Source of the DNA: Flavobacterium gelatinilyticum
GTDB taxonomy: Bacteria; Bacteroidota; Bacteroidia; Flavobacteriales; Flavobacteriaceae
Direction of reading: 5' to 3'
Assembly: GCF_027111295.1 (NCBI RefSeq)
Contig: NZ_CP114287.1
Span: 5,766,001 to 5,830,000 of the forward strand
DNA: 64,000 nucleotides
Shown here: piece after piece, positions 19,955-28,980 of the stretch
Numbering within the stretch: position 1 is the stretch's first letter
How the letters are laid out: each line of letters begins with the position of its first letter
Notes under the pieces: generated by a model
Databases searched by the model: none
Told to the model about the DNA's origin: nothing
The model's input: only the letters and a program-made list of their open reading frames with translations
Position numbers and translations under genes: made by a program

Positions 19955-19988
19955 AAAAAGAGATGTCAATTGACATCTCTTTTTTTTT
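19955..19988 (+). terminator. Rho-independent terminator after the giant surface protein operon
   Basis: Perfect inverted repeat: arms 19955-19969 and 19970-19984 around GATGTCAATTGACATC, with flanking A-run and T-run. It starts 5 bp after the stop codon and ends in eight T. Confidence 0.9.
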
Positions 19989-20041
19989 CCACCAGTAAAA
20001 AACTGACTCTTTTCTAAAGGTGATCGGTTAGTAGTTGTTGT

Positions 20042-20638
20042 TTAGTAAAATAGTTTATGGTCTATAATTTCTATCTTTTTATTTTTATTCATAAGAGACA
20101 GCGTACGAATTACGGTTTCTACACGCAGTCCGGTAAAATCGGCAATTTCCTGGCGTGTATAGGGAACTTTCATTTTCTGTGATGCTTTGCCGCTATGCTG
20201 TCTCTTTAAATTATCCAGGAAATACTGAATTCTGTATTCCGGCTTATGATTGATGATATTTTTTGAAAACACTATTTTGTTGTAAATCTTCCAGGCAAAC
20301 AGTTTCAATACTTTTATTTGTATATCCGGATTCTCATCTAAAAAAGAAAAGAAATTGGTTTTGGACAACTTTAATAAAACACAATCGGTCTGCGCCACTG
20401 CCGATGCCGGATATGGCTGATTGATAAACAAAGGAGGTTCGCCAAAACTGTTTCCTTCATTAAAAACCCCAATCGTCAAATCCTTTCCATCTTCATTGGT
20501 ATAACTCATTTTTACCGTTCCCTCAAGAATTTGATAGAATGATAAAGGCGGATCATTTTCGTAGAAAATAATCGTGTTTTTAGGCACCTTTTTGGCAACA
20601 GCACCCCACGTATATAGTAAGTCAGTATCAATATGCAT
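20042..20638 (-). CDS. Crp/Fnr-family transcription regulator
   Basis: 198 residues. An N-terminal cyclic-nucleotide-binding-type jelly roll (about 10-120) contains ILEGTVKMSY and GNSFGEPPLF. A dimerisation helix and a C-terminal winged helix follow; the recognition helix is in YTRQEIADFTGLRVETVIRTL (about 155-180). The cyclic-nucleotide phosphate-binding Arg is not evident (the segment reads NQPYPASAVAQ), and there is no cysteine cluster for an Fe-S cluster, so the effector is unknown. The gene is monocistronic, facing the T9SS operon tail to tail. The intact HTH suggests a DNA-binding regulator; its targets cannot be read from this window. Confidence 0.88.
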   Translation of the reverse strand: MHIDTDLLYTWGAVAKKVPKNTIIFYENDPPLSFYQILEGTVKMSYTNEDGKDLTIGVFNEGNSFGEPPLFINQPYPASAVAQTDCVLLKLSKTNFFSFLDENPDIQIKVLKLFAWKIYNKIVFSKNIINHKPEYRIQYFLDNLKRQHSGKASQKMKVPYTRQEIADFTGLRVETVIRTLSLMNKNKKIEIIDHKLFY

Positions 20639-20830
20639 CTTGGCAGAAATTACTACATTCCTAAAATGAATCAGACAATTAATGTTTTTAGATTCAATAC
20701 GTAACTGTTTGTCTTACTGCAATTACTATTGAAAATTTGTTTTTTATAAGAGCAAAGAAAGGTATTCAGACCTGAAAAAAATATGATAAATGTTAGGTTT
20801 TGACCTTTAGTTAAAGAGTTCAGAAAATAC

Positions 20831-20858
20831 AAAACCCGCAGTTTTGGCTGCGGGTTTT
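20831..20858 (-). terminator. Terminator of the tetR/MFS operon
   Basis: AAAACCCGCAG and CTGCGGGTTTT form an 11-bp perfect stem with a 6-nt loop. It lies 36 bp after the MFS stop on the minus strand, with a T-run in both orientations. Confidence 0.85.
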
Positions 20859-20893
20859 ATGATATAATTTTTATAATACGAAAGTCTTTTAGA

Positions 20894-22135
20894 CTATAAA
20901 ATTCTTGATCGGTTTTCGACAATTTTGCTTACGCGGAATACTAAAAAGATAGTAAGAAGCATAATCACCGAAGCCGCCATGGCAAGCGTATCATAATGTT
21001 CAAGCGGTGCGTAACTGTCTTTTTGCACAATGATCATTCCCGCAATTACAGCTCCAAAACCGCCGGCCATTTGTTGTAATGAAGAGTTGATACTCATAAA
21101 AGCGCCTCGGTCCTGAGGATCAGGAATGGCAGAAGTCAGCGTTGTCGAAGGAACCATTCGGCTCATGATTGTAACCATCATAAATACATTCGTAAGTACA
21201 ACAATCCAAAATGCCGTTACGCCAAAATGAGAATATACATTAATAATAATCACAGCCATAATAGTAGCAGCCGCAAAGATTTTAAACTTATTTACCTTAT
21301 CGCTCAGTTTTCCAATGAACGGCATCGAAATCAAAGTAGCAATTCCTGTTATCATAAACATCAAAGGCAGTTCTTCATTTGTTACTTTAAGATTGTTGAT
21401 GGCAAAAGCACTTCCAAAAGGCATCATCATAAAGCCACCTATAGAAAGCAGGGCAGTAGAGACAAAACCTACCTGATAATTCTTTTTAGAAATAGTATGC
21501 AGTAAATGCTGCAAAGGCGATTTTTCCTGTTTTAGATGTAAATGCTCGGCAATAGGATTCAGTTTTAAATATAAAACTGCAGTAATAATCGCTGCCATAG
21601 CCGCAATCCATAAAAAAGGCACGTGCCAGCCCCATGCATTGGCAATGTACAAACCAATAGGGATTCCGAGAACCTGGCTTACACCAAATCCCATCTGAAT
21701 AAATCCCATTACTTTTCCTCTCTGCTGTAAACTGAACAAATCAGCCACAATCGCCATTGAGATCGAACCAATTACACCACCAAATAATCCTGTGAAAATA
21801 CGGGCTGCAACCAGTAAATAAAAGTTAGGTGCCAATGCACAAAACAAAGTCCCGATGGTGAAACCGATATAAAAGAAAAGCAGCAGTTTTTTTCGGTCGA
21901 ATTTATCGGCAAAACCCGCTGTAAGCAGCCCCGAAATTCCGGCGCTGAATGCATAAGCAGATACCGCAATACCAAATTGCGAAGCCGTAATTTTTAAGGT
22001 TTTCATCATAATATCACCCAGCGGTGACATAACCATAAAATCCAGTACAACGGTAAACTGGGTTATGGCTAAAAGAAATATAACGAGTTTCTGGTACCCG
22101 TTGAAACCTGGTAATTGAGTTTGTTTTTCGTTCAT
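20894..22135 (-). CDS. MFS drug/metabolite efflux transporter
   Basis: 413 residues with 12 predicted membrane helices, of the DHA1/AraJ-like branch. The first helix has the pattern FTVVLDFMVMSPLGDIM. The loop between helices 2 and 3 carries the motif A-like ADKFDRKKLLLF, and helix 5 the Gly-rich antiporter region GFGVSQVLGIPIG. It should export small molecules using the proton gradient at the inner membrane. The start lies 6 bp after the stop of a small HMA-like gene, which follows a TetR gene by 11 bp, so this is the effector of a TetR-controlled efflux operon. The substrate is unknown. Confidence 0.88.
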   Translation of the reverse strand: MNEKQTQLPGFNGYQKLVIFLLAITQFTVVLDFMVMSPLGDIMMKTLKITASQFGIAVSAYAFSAGISGLLTAGFADKFDRKKLLLFFYIGFTIGTLFCALAPNFYLLVAARIFTGLFGGVIGSISMAIVADLFSLQQRGKVMGFIQMGFGVSQVLGIPIGLYIANAWGWHVPFLWIAAMAAIITAVLYLKLNPIAEHLHLKQEKSPLQHLLHTISKKNYQVGFVSTALLSIGGFMMMPFGSAFAINNLKVTNEELPLMFMITGIATLISMPFIGKLSDKVNKFKIFAAATIMAVIIINVYSHFGVTAFWIVVLTNVFMMVTIMSRMVPSTTLTSAIPDPQDRGAFMSINSSLQQMAGGFGAVIAGMIIVQKDSYAPLEHYDTLAMAASVIMLLTIFLVFRVSKIVENRSRIL

Positions 22136-22141
22136 ATAGTA

Positions 22142-22351
22142 TTAGAGTTCTTTGCAGTCAAAATTGTGAAAATTCAATAAATCAATTATTTGCGCTGCAT
22201 TTAGTTTTTCACTTATAATTCTCAGTACGCAGTCGATATCCTCCTGATCAATTGTCCATTGCAGGATCGATTTATTAGCGTTTAAAAACGTTGCGATTTT
22301 GTTTTTACTTGATTCTGTTTTTATATTAGTTGCGAATATCAATACATTCAT
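22142..22351 (-). CDS. Small HMA-like (ferredoxin-fold) protein lacking metal ligands
   Basis: 69 residues starting MNVLIFATNIKTESSKNKI, with WTIDQEDIDCVLRI in the middle and NFDCKEL at the end. The beta-alpha-beta pattern and length resemble heavy-metal-associated domain proteins common in Bacteroidota, but the CxxC copper site is absent. It sits between the TetR and MFS genes with gaps of 11 and 6 bp, so it is co-expressed with them. The role is unknown: it may be a vestigial metallochaperone fold used for regulation. Confidence 0.65.
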   Translation of the reverse strand: MNVLIFATNIKTESSKNKIATFLNANKSILQWTIDQEDIDCVLRIISEKLNAAQIIDLLNFHNFDCKEL

Positions 22352-22362
22352 AACATAAAAAA

Positions 22363-22956
22363 TTAAGGTGTTAATGCTTTAATTACTAAGTTCAATGCTT
22401 CTTTTTGGACCTCGTTGGTTAATTGAAACGGACTATTACCGCCAAGTCCTTTTCCTTTTTCATGAAAACGAAGCAGATTGTACAAAGGTCCGTATGCAAT
22501 GCTCCAGAAAACTTCTTTAGAAACCGGAACAATTTCCTTGCGTTCAATAGCCCCATGCAGAAACTGCATCATGATTTCCTTAAATTCAGATAAACTCTCC
22601 TGAACAATAGCTTCGCCATAATTAGAGTTCTGAAGAATTTCCCAGCAGGCAATTTTATCCGTATTCTGCATCATAAAATTAGCCCTGTTTTCCCACTGCT
22701 TTGCAATTCCTTCTGCAAAAGGCATGCTGGGTGAAAAATCTTTTAAGGAGCTTTTAAAAAAGTAAGTGCCCATTTCAGTTCCAATCTTCTTGATTAAATC
22801 TTCTTTGTCGGCGTAATAAATATAAAGCGTCGCGACAGATATACCACATTCTTTTGCTAATCGGTTCATTGCAAAGCCCTCGATGCCGTGCTTTACAATC
22901 ATTTCAATGGTTTTCTGTTTAACTAACTCTTCTTTATTAACGTCTCTTGTTCTCAA
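22363..22956 (-). CDS. TetR-family regulator
   Basis: About 197 residues from a TTG at 22956 (MRTRDVNKEELVKQ). A further in-frame TTG at 22989 overlaps a TATATTTG promoter element and is therefore rejected. The N-terminal HTH runs GIEGFAMNRLAKECGISVATLYIYYADKEDLI, the typical TetR pattern with YxYYxxKEDL. The C-terminal ligand domain is helical. It heads the operon with the HMA-like protein and MFS pump, the usual arrangement of a self-regulating efflux operon. DoxX is divergent, 301 bp away, and might share control. Confidence 0.9.
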   Translation of the reverse strand: MRTRDVNKEELVKQKTIEMIVKHGIEGFAMNRLAKECGISVATLYIYYADKEDLIKKIGTEMGTYFFKSSLKDFSPSMPFAEGIAKQWENRANFMMQNTDKIACWEILQNSNYGEAIVQESLSEFKEIMMQFLHGAIERKEIVPVSKEVFWSIAYGPLYNLLRFHEKGKGLGGNSPFQLTNEVQKEALNLVIKALTP

Positions 22957-22978
22957 TGTAAAAAGGATTTTGTTTTGG

Positions 22979-22986
22979 CAAATATA
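22979..22986 (-). promoter_or_regulatory. -7 promoter element for the tetR operon
   Basis: TATATTTG on the minus strand matches the Bacteroidota -7 consensus TAnnTTTG exactly. It lies 22 bp before the TTG start. No clear -33 TTG is present at the right spacing, which may reflect regulation. The rest of the 301-bp gap to DoxX shows only AT-rich sequence. Confidence 0.55.
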
Positions 22987-23257
22987 CAATAATAAATGAA
23001 TGTTTGCTTATTTATTAATTAGATTTCACTGCTGCAAAAAAATCTGCTGGAAATGCATGTATATTGTAATAACTCCCGTTAACCAAAAATTGACAGTATA
23101 CACGAGTTTCGGAGGAACGGCTCAGATAACTTCATTTGAAAGAAAGGATTGCTAATACGTATGTATTTTTTTACTATTTTTACTATGTTACAGCTGTCAG
23201 GTCAACCACATGATTTTGCCTGAAGTACTGATTTTGTTAAATTTAATTAATTGAAAG

Positions 23258-23659
23258 ATGAGAAAAAACAACGATTTTGGTTTGTTAATACTTCGTATTA
23301 CAATTGGGTTTTTAATGCTTTTGCATGGTATTGCAAAATTAAGCGGCGGCTTAGATTTCATAAGCGGTATGCTGGTCAATAAAGGACTTCCGGGTTTCAT
23401 TGCTTATGGAGTTTTAGTAGGTGAAGTTTTGGCTCCTGTTTTAATACTAATTGGTTTTAGAACCAGAATTGGTGCTTTACTTTTAGCTTTAAATTGTGTA
23501 GCTGCATACTTTTTGGTACATACTGCCGACACTTTTAAACTGGGTGAAACCGGAGGCTGGGCATTAGAACTGCTTGGATTGTTCTTTTTGGGTGCTCTGG
23601 CTTTGTTTTTTACTGGCGGAGGCAGATTTGCTGCATCTAAAAATCACAAATGGGATTAA
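23258..23659 (+). CDS. DoxX family membrane protein
   Basis: 133 residues with four predicted helices. It begins GLLILRITIGFLMLLHGIAKLSGG, the DoxX signature with conserved R and H-G. The family includes subunits of membrane oxidoreductases and the mycobacterial detoxification complex; biochemical roles in Bacteroidota are mostly undetermined. Start is an ATG preceded by TTGAAAG. It is monocistronic, with a terminator 75 bp downstream, and divergent from the TetR efflux operon. Confidence 0.88.
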   Translation: MRKNNDFGLLILRITIGFLMLLHGIAKLSGGLDFISGMLVNKGLPGFIAYGVLVGEVLAPVLILIGFRTRIGALLLALNCVAAYFLVHTADTFKLGETGGWALELLGLFFLGALALFFTGGGRFAASKNHKWD

Positions 23660-23732
23660 ATTTTTTATTGAAGTAAGATAATTATAGTACAGTCAATCAA
23701 TAATTTGTAATAAATTTCAACGTAAATAATTC

Positions 23733-23756
23733 AGAGGCTTCAGGGCCTCTTTTTTA
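23733..23756 (+). terminator. Terminator after DoxX
   Basis: AGAGGC and GCCTCT form a 6-bp stem around a 6-nt loop, followed by six T. Confidence 0.75.
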
Positions 23757-23876
23757 TATTCTGTTTTAAGAAAAAAATAACAGAAACCGCAACCCAAATA
23801 CCAAAATTCTAATGTTATTTTAATGTAGCACCGAAGTTTTCGTTCTAACTTGCGCCCCATTAAGAATAGGGAAAAA

Positions 23877-24281
23877 ATGTTGAGAAGAATTAAAAATAGT
23901 ATCTTTTGTAAATGCGTTCATGCATTACTGATCGGGTACTTTTTAATGAGCAGCATTAATATGTCGGGTACTTTTGGACGAATCATCAGCAATAATACTG
24001 AGACACATTCGGTAAAGGGAATTACCTGCAATTTCTTAAAAAAAATCTTCAAATGTGACGGAATCCCGGAAGAACTGGACGATTACGAAACAAAAGAAAC
24101 CAAGACTACAAAACTTGCAAAAGGAATTCCTTTGCTGGATTACCTGATTCCGCACGATGCTTCATTGCAGGGACTTTATTTTAAAACCGGAACCAAGGGA
24201 AAAAATTACATCGAGAATCCGGGATTTTCTTTCGGGTTTCATGGTAAAATCCATTTGCCACCTCCGCGACTTATCGTATAA
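23877..24281 (+). CDS. Unknown small exported protein upstream of an export cluster
   Basis: 134 residues from ATG 23877, with AATAGGG just upstream; a TTG nine codons earlier is possible. A basic start (MLRRIKNS) leads to a hydrophobic stretch at about 13-28 (VHALLIGYFLMSSINMS), i.e. a signal peptide or anchor. Cysteines follow at ITCNF and FKCDG, then an acidic segment (EELDDYETKETK), and a C-terminus rich in Gly, Phe and Pro (GFSFGFHGKIHLPPPRLIV). No family is recognised. It lies 102 bp before the ABC/HlyD/TolC genes on the same strand with no terminator visible between. It could be a substrate, an accessory factor or unrelated. Confidence 0.6.
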   Translation: MLRRIKNSIFCKCVHALLIGYFLMSSINMSGTFGRIISNNTETHSVKGITCNFLKKIFKCDGIPEELDDYETKETKTTKLAKGIPLLDYLIPHDASLQGLYFKTGTKGKNYIENPGFSFGFHGKIHLPPPRLIV

Positions 24282-24383
24282 ATACTTAATTTTGTTTGGA
24301 CTAGAAGAAATTCTAGCATCCTTAATATGGTTTTTACCGTATATTAACATCTATCTATTAATGTTGTATTTATATATAAATTC

Positions 24384-26039
24384 ATGACACCATTTAAACG
24401 TTTTTATAATTTACTTACGCTGGATAAGCGCGATGTATACCAAATTATATTTTATGCTGCTTTCGCAGGTTTAGTCAATCTTTCCCTGCCTTTGGGAATT
24501 CAGGCCATTATTAATTTTATTCAAAGCGGACAGGTGAGTGTTTCCTGGATTGTGCTGGTAATTCTGGTAACAATCGGGGTTGGTTTTGGCGGAATCCTTA
24601 CCATTTTACAGCTGCGAATTGTAGAAAACCTGCAGCAGCGAATTTTTGTGCGTTCTTCTTTTGAATTTGCATACCGAATGCCCTTGATTAAATTTAAGGA
24701 AATGTACTCTGAATATGCTCCCGAAAAAGCCAACCGCTTTTTTGATACCTTAATGGTTCAAAAAGGAACTGCAAAATTACTTCTTGATTTTTGTACTGCA
24801 TTTTTGCAGGTAGGTCTGGGAATTATATTATTGGTTTTGTATCATTCATTTTTTATGGTGATCGGACTTTTGTTTATTGCCATTTTGTATGTGATTTTTA
24901 AATTTTCGTACAAAGATGGTCTTGAAACCAGTTTAAACGAATCAAAATTCAAATATAAAGTAGCGGCCTGGATTCAGGAAATCGCGCGTAATCGTGAAAG
25001 CTTTCGTAAAAAAGGAGGTTTTGACTACGCTCTTGAACGAAATGACGGCTACGTTTCTCAATATGTCAATTACCGTGAAAAACACTTTCAGGTAATGAAA
25101 AAACAATATATTCAGCTGACTATTTTTAAAGTTATTGTTACAGCTGCCTTATTGTCTATAGGTGGTTTTCTGGTAATTCACCACCAAATGAACATAGGGC
25201 AGTTTGTGGCAGCTGAAATTGTAATTGTACTACTTATCAACTCGGTAGAAAAAATTATATTTGGTTTGGAATCTTTTTATGATGTTCTGACTTCTGTTGA
25301 AAAAATAGGACAGGTTACAGATCTTGAAATTGCCTGTATTCCGCAGACTTCTGCTGTAAGCGAAACAGGAATTACAATCGAAACCGAAAGTATTGCTTAT
25401 AACTATCCGGAACACAATAAAAAAGCCCTTAAAAACATCAACCTGAAAATATCTCAGGGCGAGAAGATTATTTTAAGAGGAACAAACGGAGCCGGAAAAA
25501 GCACCTTATTGCGACTTCTGGCCGGATTGCTTGAACCGGAAAGCGGCGCCATGTATGTAACCGATAATTTTATGAACCGCCTGAACGAAGACAGTTACAG
25601 AGCACAAGCCGGTACGTATTTGCAGGGCGATACCCTTTTTGCAGGAACGATTAGAGAAAATATTCTTTTTGGGAATGAAGCTTTAAATAATGACGATTTA
25701 AAATGGGCTTTAGATAATGTATGCCTGACACAGGATATTAAAACTTTCCCGAACGGACTTGAACATCAGGTTCATCCGGGAGGTCATGAGCTTTCGGCTT
25801 CAGATATACAAAAAATACTTTTGGCCAGAAGTATTGTTCACAAACCCAATATATTGTTCCTTGAAGATCCTGTTGATAAAATGGACGAACTGACATCAGC
25901 AAAAATTGTTGATTTTTTACTTTCCCCGGAAAATGACTGGACGGTAATCGTAACTTCTAAAAATGATCTTTGGAAGAATAAATGCGATCGTATGATAACT
26001 ATTGCCGACGGAAAAATTAGTAACGACATAAAGCTTTAA
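24384..26039 (+). CDS. Type I-like ABC exporter (fused permease-ATPase) with degenerate ATPase motifs
   Basis: 551 residues: an exporter-type membrane domain with about six helices (20-310) and no N-terminal C39 peptidase, then a nucleotide-binding domain (about 330-551). Walker A is intact (GTNGAGKSTLL) and the Q-loop Gln is present (YLQGD). However, the signature reads ELSASDIQ instead of LSGGQ, the Walker B end reads LFLEDP instead of LLDEP (acidic pair reversed), and the H-loop His is replaced (VIVTSKND, Lys at its position). With HlyD and TolC genes directly downstream (gap 5 bp, then overlap) it should be the inner-membrane engine of a tripartite exporter. How it hydrolyses ATP with these changes is an open question. 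Some Bacteroidota relatives may share the variation. Confidence 0.85.
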   Translation: MTPFKRFYNLLTLDKRDVYQIIFYAAFAGLVNLSLPLGIQAIINFIQSGQVSVSWIVLVILVTIGVGFGGILTILQLRIVENLQQRIFVRSSFEFAYRMPLIKFKEMYSEYAPEKANRFFDTLMVQKGTAKLLLDFCTAFLQVGLGIILLVLYHSFFMVIGLLFIAILYVIFKFSYKDGLETSLNESKFKYKVAAWIQEIARNRESFRKKGGFDYALERNDGYVSQYVNYREKHFQVMKKQYIQLTIFKVIVTAALLSIGGFLVIHHQMNIGQFVAAEIVIVLLINSVEKIIFGLESFYDVLTSVEKIGQVTDLEIACIPQTSAVSETGITIETESIAYNYPEHNKKALKNINLKISQGEKIILRGTNGAGKSTLLRLLAGLLEPESGAMYVTDNFMNRLNEDSYRAQAGTYLQGDTLFAGTIRENILFGNEALNNDDLKWALDNVCLTQDIKTFPNGLEHQVHPGGHELSASDIQKILLARSIVHKPNILFLEDPVDKMDELTSAKIVDFLLSPENDWTVIVTSKNDLWKNKCDRMITIADGKISNDIKL

Positions 26040-26044
26040 TCATC

Positions 26045-27400
26045 ATGCTCAATATATCTAAAGAAAATAATGTAATTATCACTCCGGGCAAATACAAATC
26101 GATTACGAGTGTTGCCCGAAGACCTCATTATAAAATTTTAAACAGGGTTATAATTGGATTTTTGATTTTTGCGGTAGGATGTCTTTTCCTTCCGTGGACT
26201 CAGAATATTTCAGGAAATGGTTCTGTTACCACCTTAAAACCGGATCAAAGACCTCAGACTGTTCATAATGCCATTGCCGGAAGAATCGAAAAATGGTACG
26301 TGCAGGAAGGTGATTATGTAAAGAAAGGTGATACAATTGTTTTTATTTCTGAGGTAAAAGAAGATTACCTTGACCCGAATCTTGTAGGAAACACCAAACA
26401 ACAGGTCGATGCCAAAAAGATGGCGGTAGAATCCTACGGAGATAAAGTAAATTCTCTGGAAGTTCAGGCAAAATCGCTTAACACAGAAAGAGAATTAAAA
26501 CTGCAGCAGGCCCAAAACAAAATCAGACAGGCACAGCTGAAAATCAAAAGCGACAGTATGGATCTTGAAGCGGTAAAAACGCAGTTAAGAATCGCTACAA
26601 CACAATTTGAACGTTCGACCGCATTAAACAAAGAAGGCTTAAAACCACTTACCGATGTAGAGCAGAAACGATTAAAACTTCAGGAATCTGAAGCTTATAT
26701 CATCACACAGCAGAACAAATTGTTAAGCAGTAAAAACGAACTGATCAATGCAAGAGTCGAAATCAATCGTATTACGGCTGAGTATGCAGAGAAAATTTCG
26801 AAATCAAGAAGCGATAAATTTACGGCTTTAAGCACGCAATACGATACTGAAGCACAAGTAAATAAGCTTGAAAATCAATATGTAAATTACAGTCTTAGAA
26901 ACGGATTGTATTACATTACAGCACCTCAAAGCGGTTATGTAAACCGTGCTCTGCTGGCTGGTTTGGGAGAAACAATTAAAGAAGGAACGCCAATTGTAAG
27001 TATCATGCCGGCAAGTTATGATATTGCCGTAGAAACGTATGTAGATCCTATTGATCTGCCATTGGTGCATCGCGGAGCAAAAGTCCGTGTATGGTTCGAC
27101 GGATGGCCGAGAATTGTATTTTCGGGATGGCCTGGCTTATCATACGGAACGTATGGCGGAAAAGTAGTGGCGATCGAAAACTTTATTAGTGCAAACGGAA
27201 AATACAGAGTTCTTATTTCACCTGACGGTCCGGATAATAAATGGCCGAAAGAACTAAGTATTGGAGCCGGAGCACAGAGTATCGCTTTATTAGAAACAGT
27301 TTCTGTATGGTATGAAATATGGCGTAACCTAAATGGTTTCCCGCCAAATTATTATATGTCAGATGAAAAAGAAGCAAAAAATGGTAAAGACAAAAAATAA
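26045..27400 (+). CDS. HlyD-family membrane fusion protein
   Basis: 451 residues. A short cytoplasmic N-terminus is followed by one membrane helix (about 35-52, VIIGFLIFAVGCLFLPW), a lipoyl half (HNAIAGRIEKWYVQEGDYVKKGD), a long alpha-helical hairpin (about 125-275), the second lipoyl half (ITAPQSGYVNRAL) and a beta-barrel C-terminus. This is the periplasmic adaptor between the ABC exporter and the TolC channel. It starts 5 bp after the ABC gene and overlaps the TolC gene, so the three are translated as one unit. No substrate-specific feature was seen. Confidence 0.9.
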   Translation: MLNISKENNVIITPGKYKSITSVARRPHYKILNRVIIGFLIFAVGCLFLPWTQNISGNGSVTTLKPDQRPQTVHNAIAGRIEKWYVQEGDYVKKGDTIVFISEVKEDYLDPNLVGNTKQQVDAKKMAVESYGDKVNSLEVQAKSLNTERELKLQQAQNKIRQAQLKIKSDSMDLEAVKTQLRIATTQFERSTALNKEGLKPLTDVEQKRLKLQESEAYIITQQNKLLSSKNELINARVEINRITAEYAEKISKSRSDKFTALSTQYDTEAQVNKLENQYVNYSLRNGLYYITAPQSGYVNRALLAGLGETIKEGTPIVSIMPASYDIAVETYVDPIDLPLVHRGAKVRVWFDGWPRIVFSGWPGLSYGTYGGKVVAIENFISANGKYRVLISPDGPDNKWPKELSIGAGAQSIALLETVSVWYEIWRNLNGFPPNYYMSDEKEAKNGKDKK

Positions 27401-28799
27401 ATTGAAATACGTTGTACGACTGTTTTCTATTTTATTTTTATTCTGTTTTTCTGTTTCGTACAGTCAGGATTTTAATAAAGAGGAACTAAGTTACAGCGAA
27501 TTTTTAGGATATGTAAAAAAGTATCATCCGCTCGTAAAACAGGCCAATCTGGAAATAAGCAATGCACAGGCGGCGCTTATGATGGCACGAGGCGGATTTG
27601 ATCCTAAAATCGAAGTAGATTATAGTAAAAAAGAATTTAAAGGAACCGAATATTATTCGCTTTTAAACAGCAGTTTTAAAATTCCAACCTGGTACGGGGT
27701 TGAAATAAAAGCCGGTTTTGATGATACGGAAGGGCAATATTATAATCCGCAAAACCGTACTCCCGAAGCGGGACTAACCTCACTTGGCGTGAGTGTGGCA
27801 TTAGGACAGGGAATGTTTATAAATCAGCGTATGGCGGATGTAAGAGAGGGAAAACTGCAGCTTAAATTAAGTGACGCACAACGAAAACTGAAAGCAATTG
27901 AGGTTTTGTACAAAGCCAGTGAAGCGTATTTTGAATGGAGGAAAAGCTATAACGAAGCCGAATTGTACAAAAGATATTTAGGTTTTGCAAGCACACGTTT
28001 TCAGGGAGTTAAAAAACTGATTGAACTGGGCGATGCGCCGTCAATAGACAGTGTAGAAGCGGGAATTACCGTAAGAAACAGAGAGTTAAATGTAGAAAAC
28101 GGAAACCTGAAACTGGCCAAAGCCAAATTGTATCTGTCTAATTATTTATGGATTGAAAATGTTCCGGTAGAATTGGGTGAAATGGTAAAACCTGAAGAAA
28201 ATTTAGCCTTAACGGTTGAAGGAACTCTGCGTACAGATGCCATGATGGTAGAAGTTGAAAGTCTGGAATCACATCCAAAAATTCAGGCTTTGGAAACAAA
28301 AATGGACATGCTTGAAATTGCCCGAAAATTAAAAGCAAATTCACTGCTTCCAAAATTGAATGTTGGTTATAATTATATTTCGGAACCTGCTTATTTTGAT
28401 TCATTTAATGCCGATGATTATAAATTTAATGTCGATTTCAGTATTCCAATCTTCCTTAGAAAAGAGCGCGGAAGCCTGAAAATTGCCAAACTGAAAATTC
28501 AGGATTTAAAATTTGATATCGAACAGCAGCGACTGGAGCTTAAAAACAAAATAAAAGCACAGCAGACTGAAATAGCATCTTTAAAAAGACAAAGAAATGT
28601 AATTGATAATCTGGTTAAGGATTATACGACGATGCTGAATTCAGAAGAAAAATTGTTTTCATTCGGCGAAAGTTCAATCTTCTTAATCAATTCAAGAGAA
28701 AATAATCTGGTGAGTGCAAAGCTTTCTCAAATCAGTATTGAGAATCAGTTTTACATTTCAAATGCAGAGTTGTACAAAATACTCGCAAACCCGGATTAA
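27381..28799 (+). CDS. TolC-family outer membrane channel
   Basis: 472 residues from the ATG at 27381, which has AAGAAG six bases upstream; ATG 27363 is an alternative. Both lie within the end of the HlyD gene. Signal peptide about 1-29 (LFSILFLFCFSVSYSQ). Two OEP repeats follow with long coiled-coil helices; the pattern FGESSIFLINSRENNLVSAKL near the C-terminus is typical. It forms the outer-membrane exit duct of the exporter. A strong terminator follows within 30 bp and ends the cluster. Confidence 0.9.
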   Translation: MVKTKNKLKYVVRLFSILFLFCFSVSYSQDFNKEELSYSEFLGYVKKYHPLVKQANLEISNAQAALMMARGGFDPKIEVDYSKKEFKGTEYYSLLNSSFKIPTWYGVEIKAGFDDTEGQYYNPQNRTPEAGLTSLGVSVALGQGMFINQRMADVREGKLQLKLSDAQRKLKAIEVLYKASEAYFEWRKSYNEAELYKRYLGFASTRFQGVKKLIELGDAPSIDSVEAGITVRNRELNVENGNLKLAKAKLYLSNYLWIENVPVELGEMVKPEENLALTVEGTLRTDAMMVEVESLESHPKIQALETKMDMLEIARKLKANSLLPKLNVGYNYISEPAYFDSFNADDYKFNVDFSIPIFLRKERGSLKIAKLKIQDLKFDIEQQRLELKNKIKAQQTEIASLKRQRNVIDNLVKDYTTMLNSEEKLFSFGESSIFLINSRENNLVSAKLSQISIENQFYISNAELYKILANPD

Positions 28800-28827
28800 T
28801 TTTGTTTTTAAACTTAGTTATTGTTTT

Positions 28828-28860
28828 AAAAAGCAGCAAATACATATTTGCTGCTTTTTT
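28828..28860 (+). terminator. Terminator of the export cluster
   Basis: AAAAAGCAGCAAAT and ATTTGCTGCTTTTT form a 14-bp perfect stem with loop ACAT, followed by T. Confidence 0.9.
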
Positions 28861-28980
28861 GATTATATGGTGTTTGAATTGTTAAAAGTTAAGATAAAAT
28901 CTTTTTGAAATTAAAAATATTTGTAATATTAAACTTTAATTTATTTTTAAATTTGAACTATTAATATTATATTTTTATTA

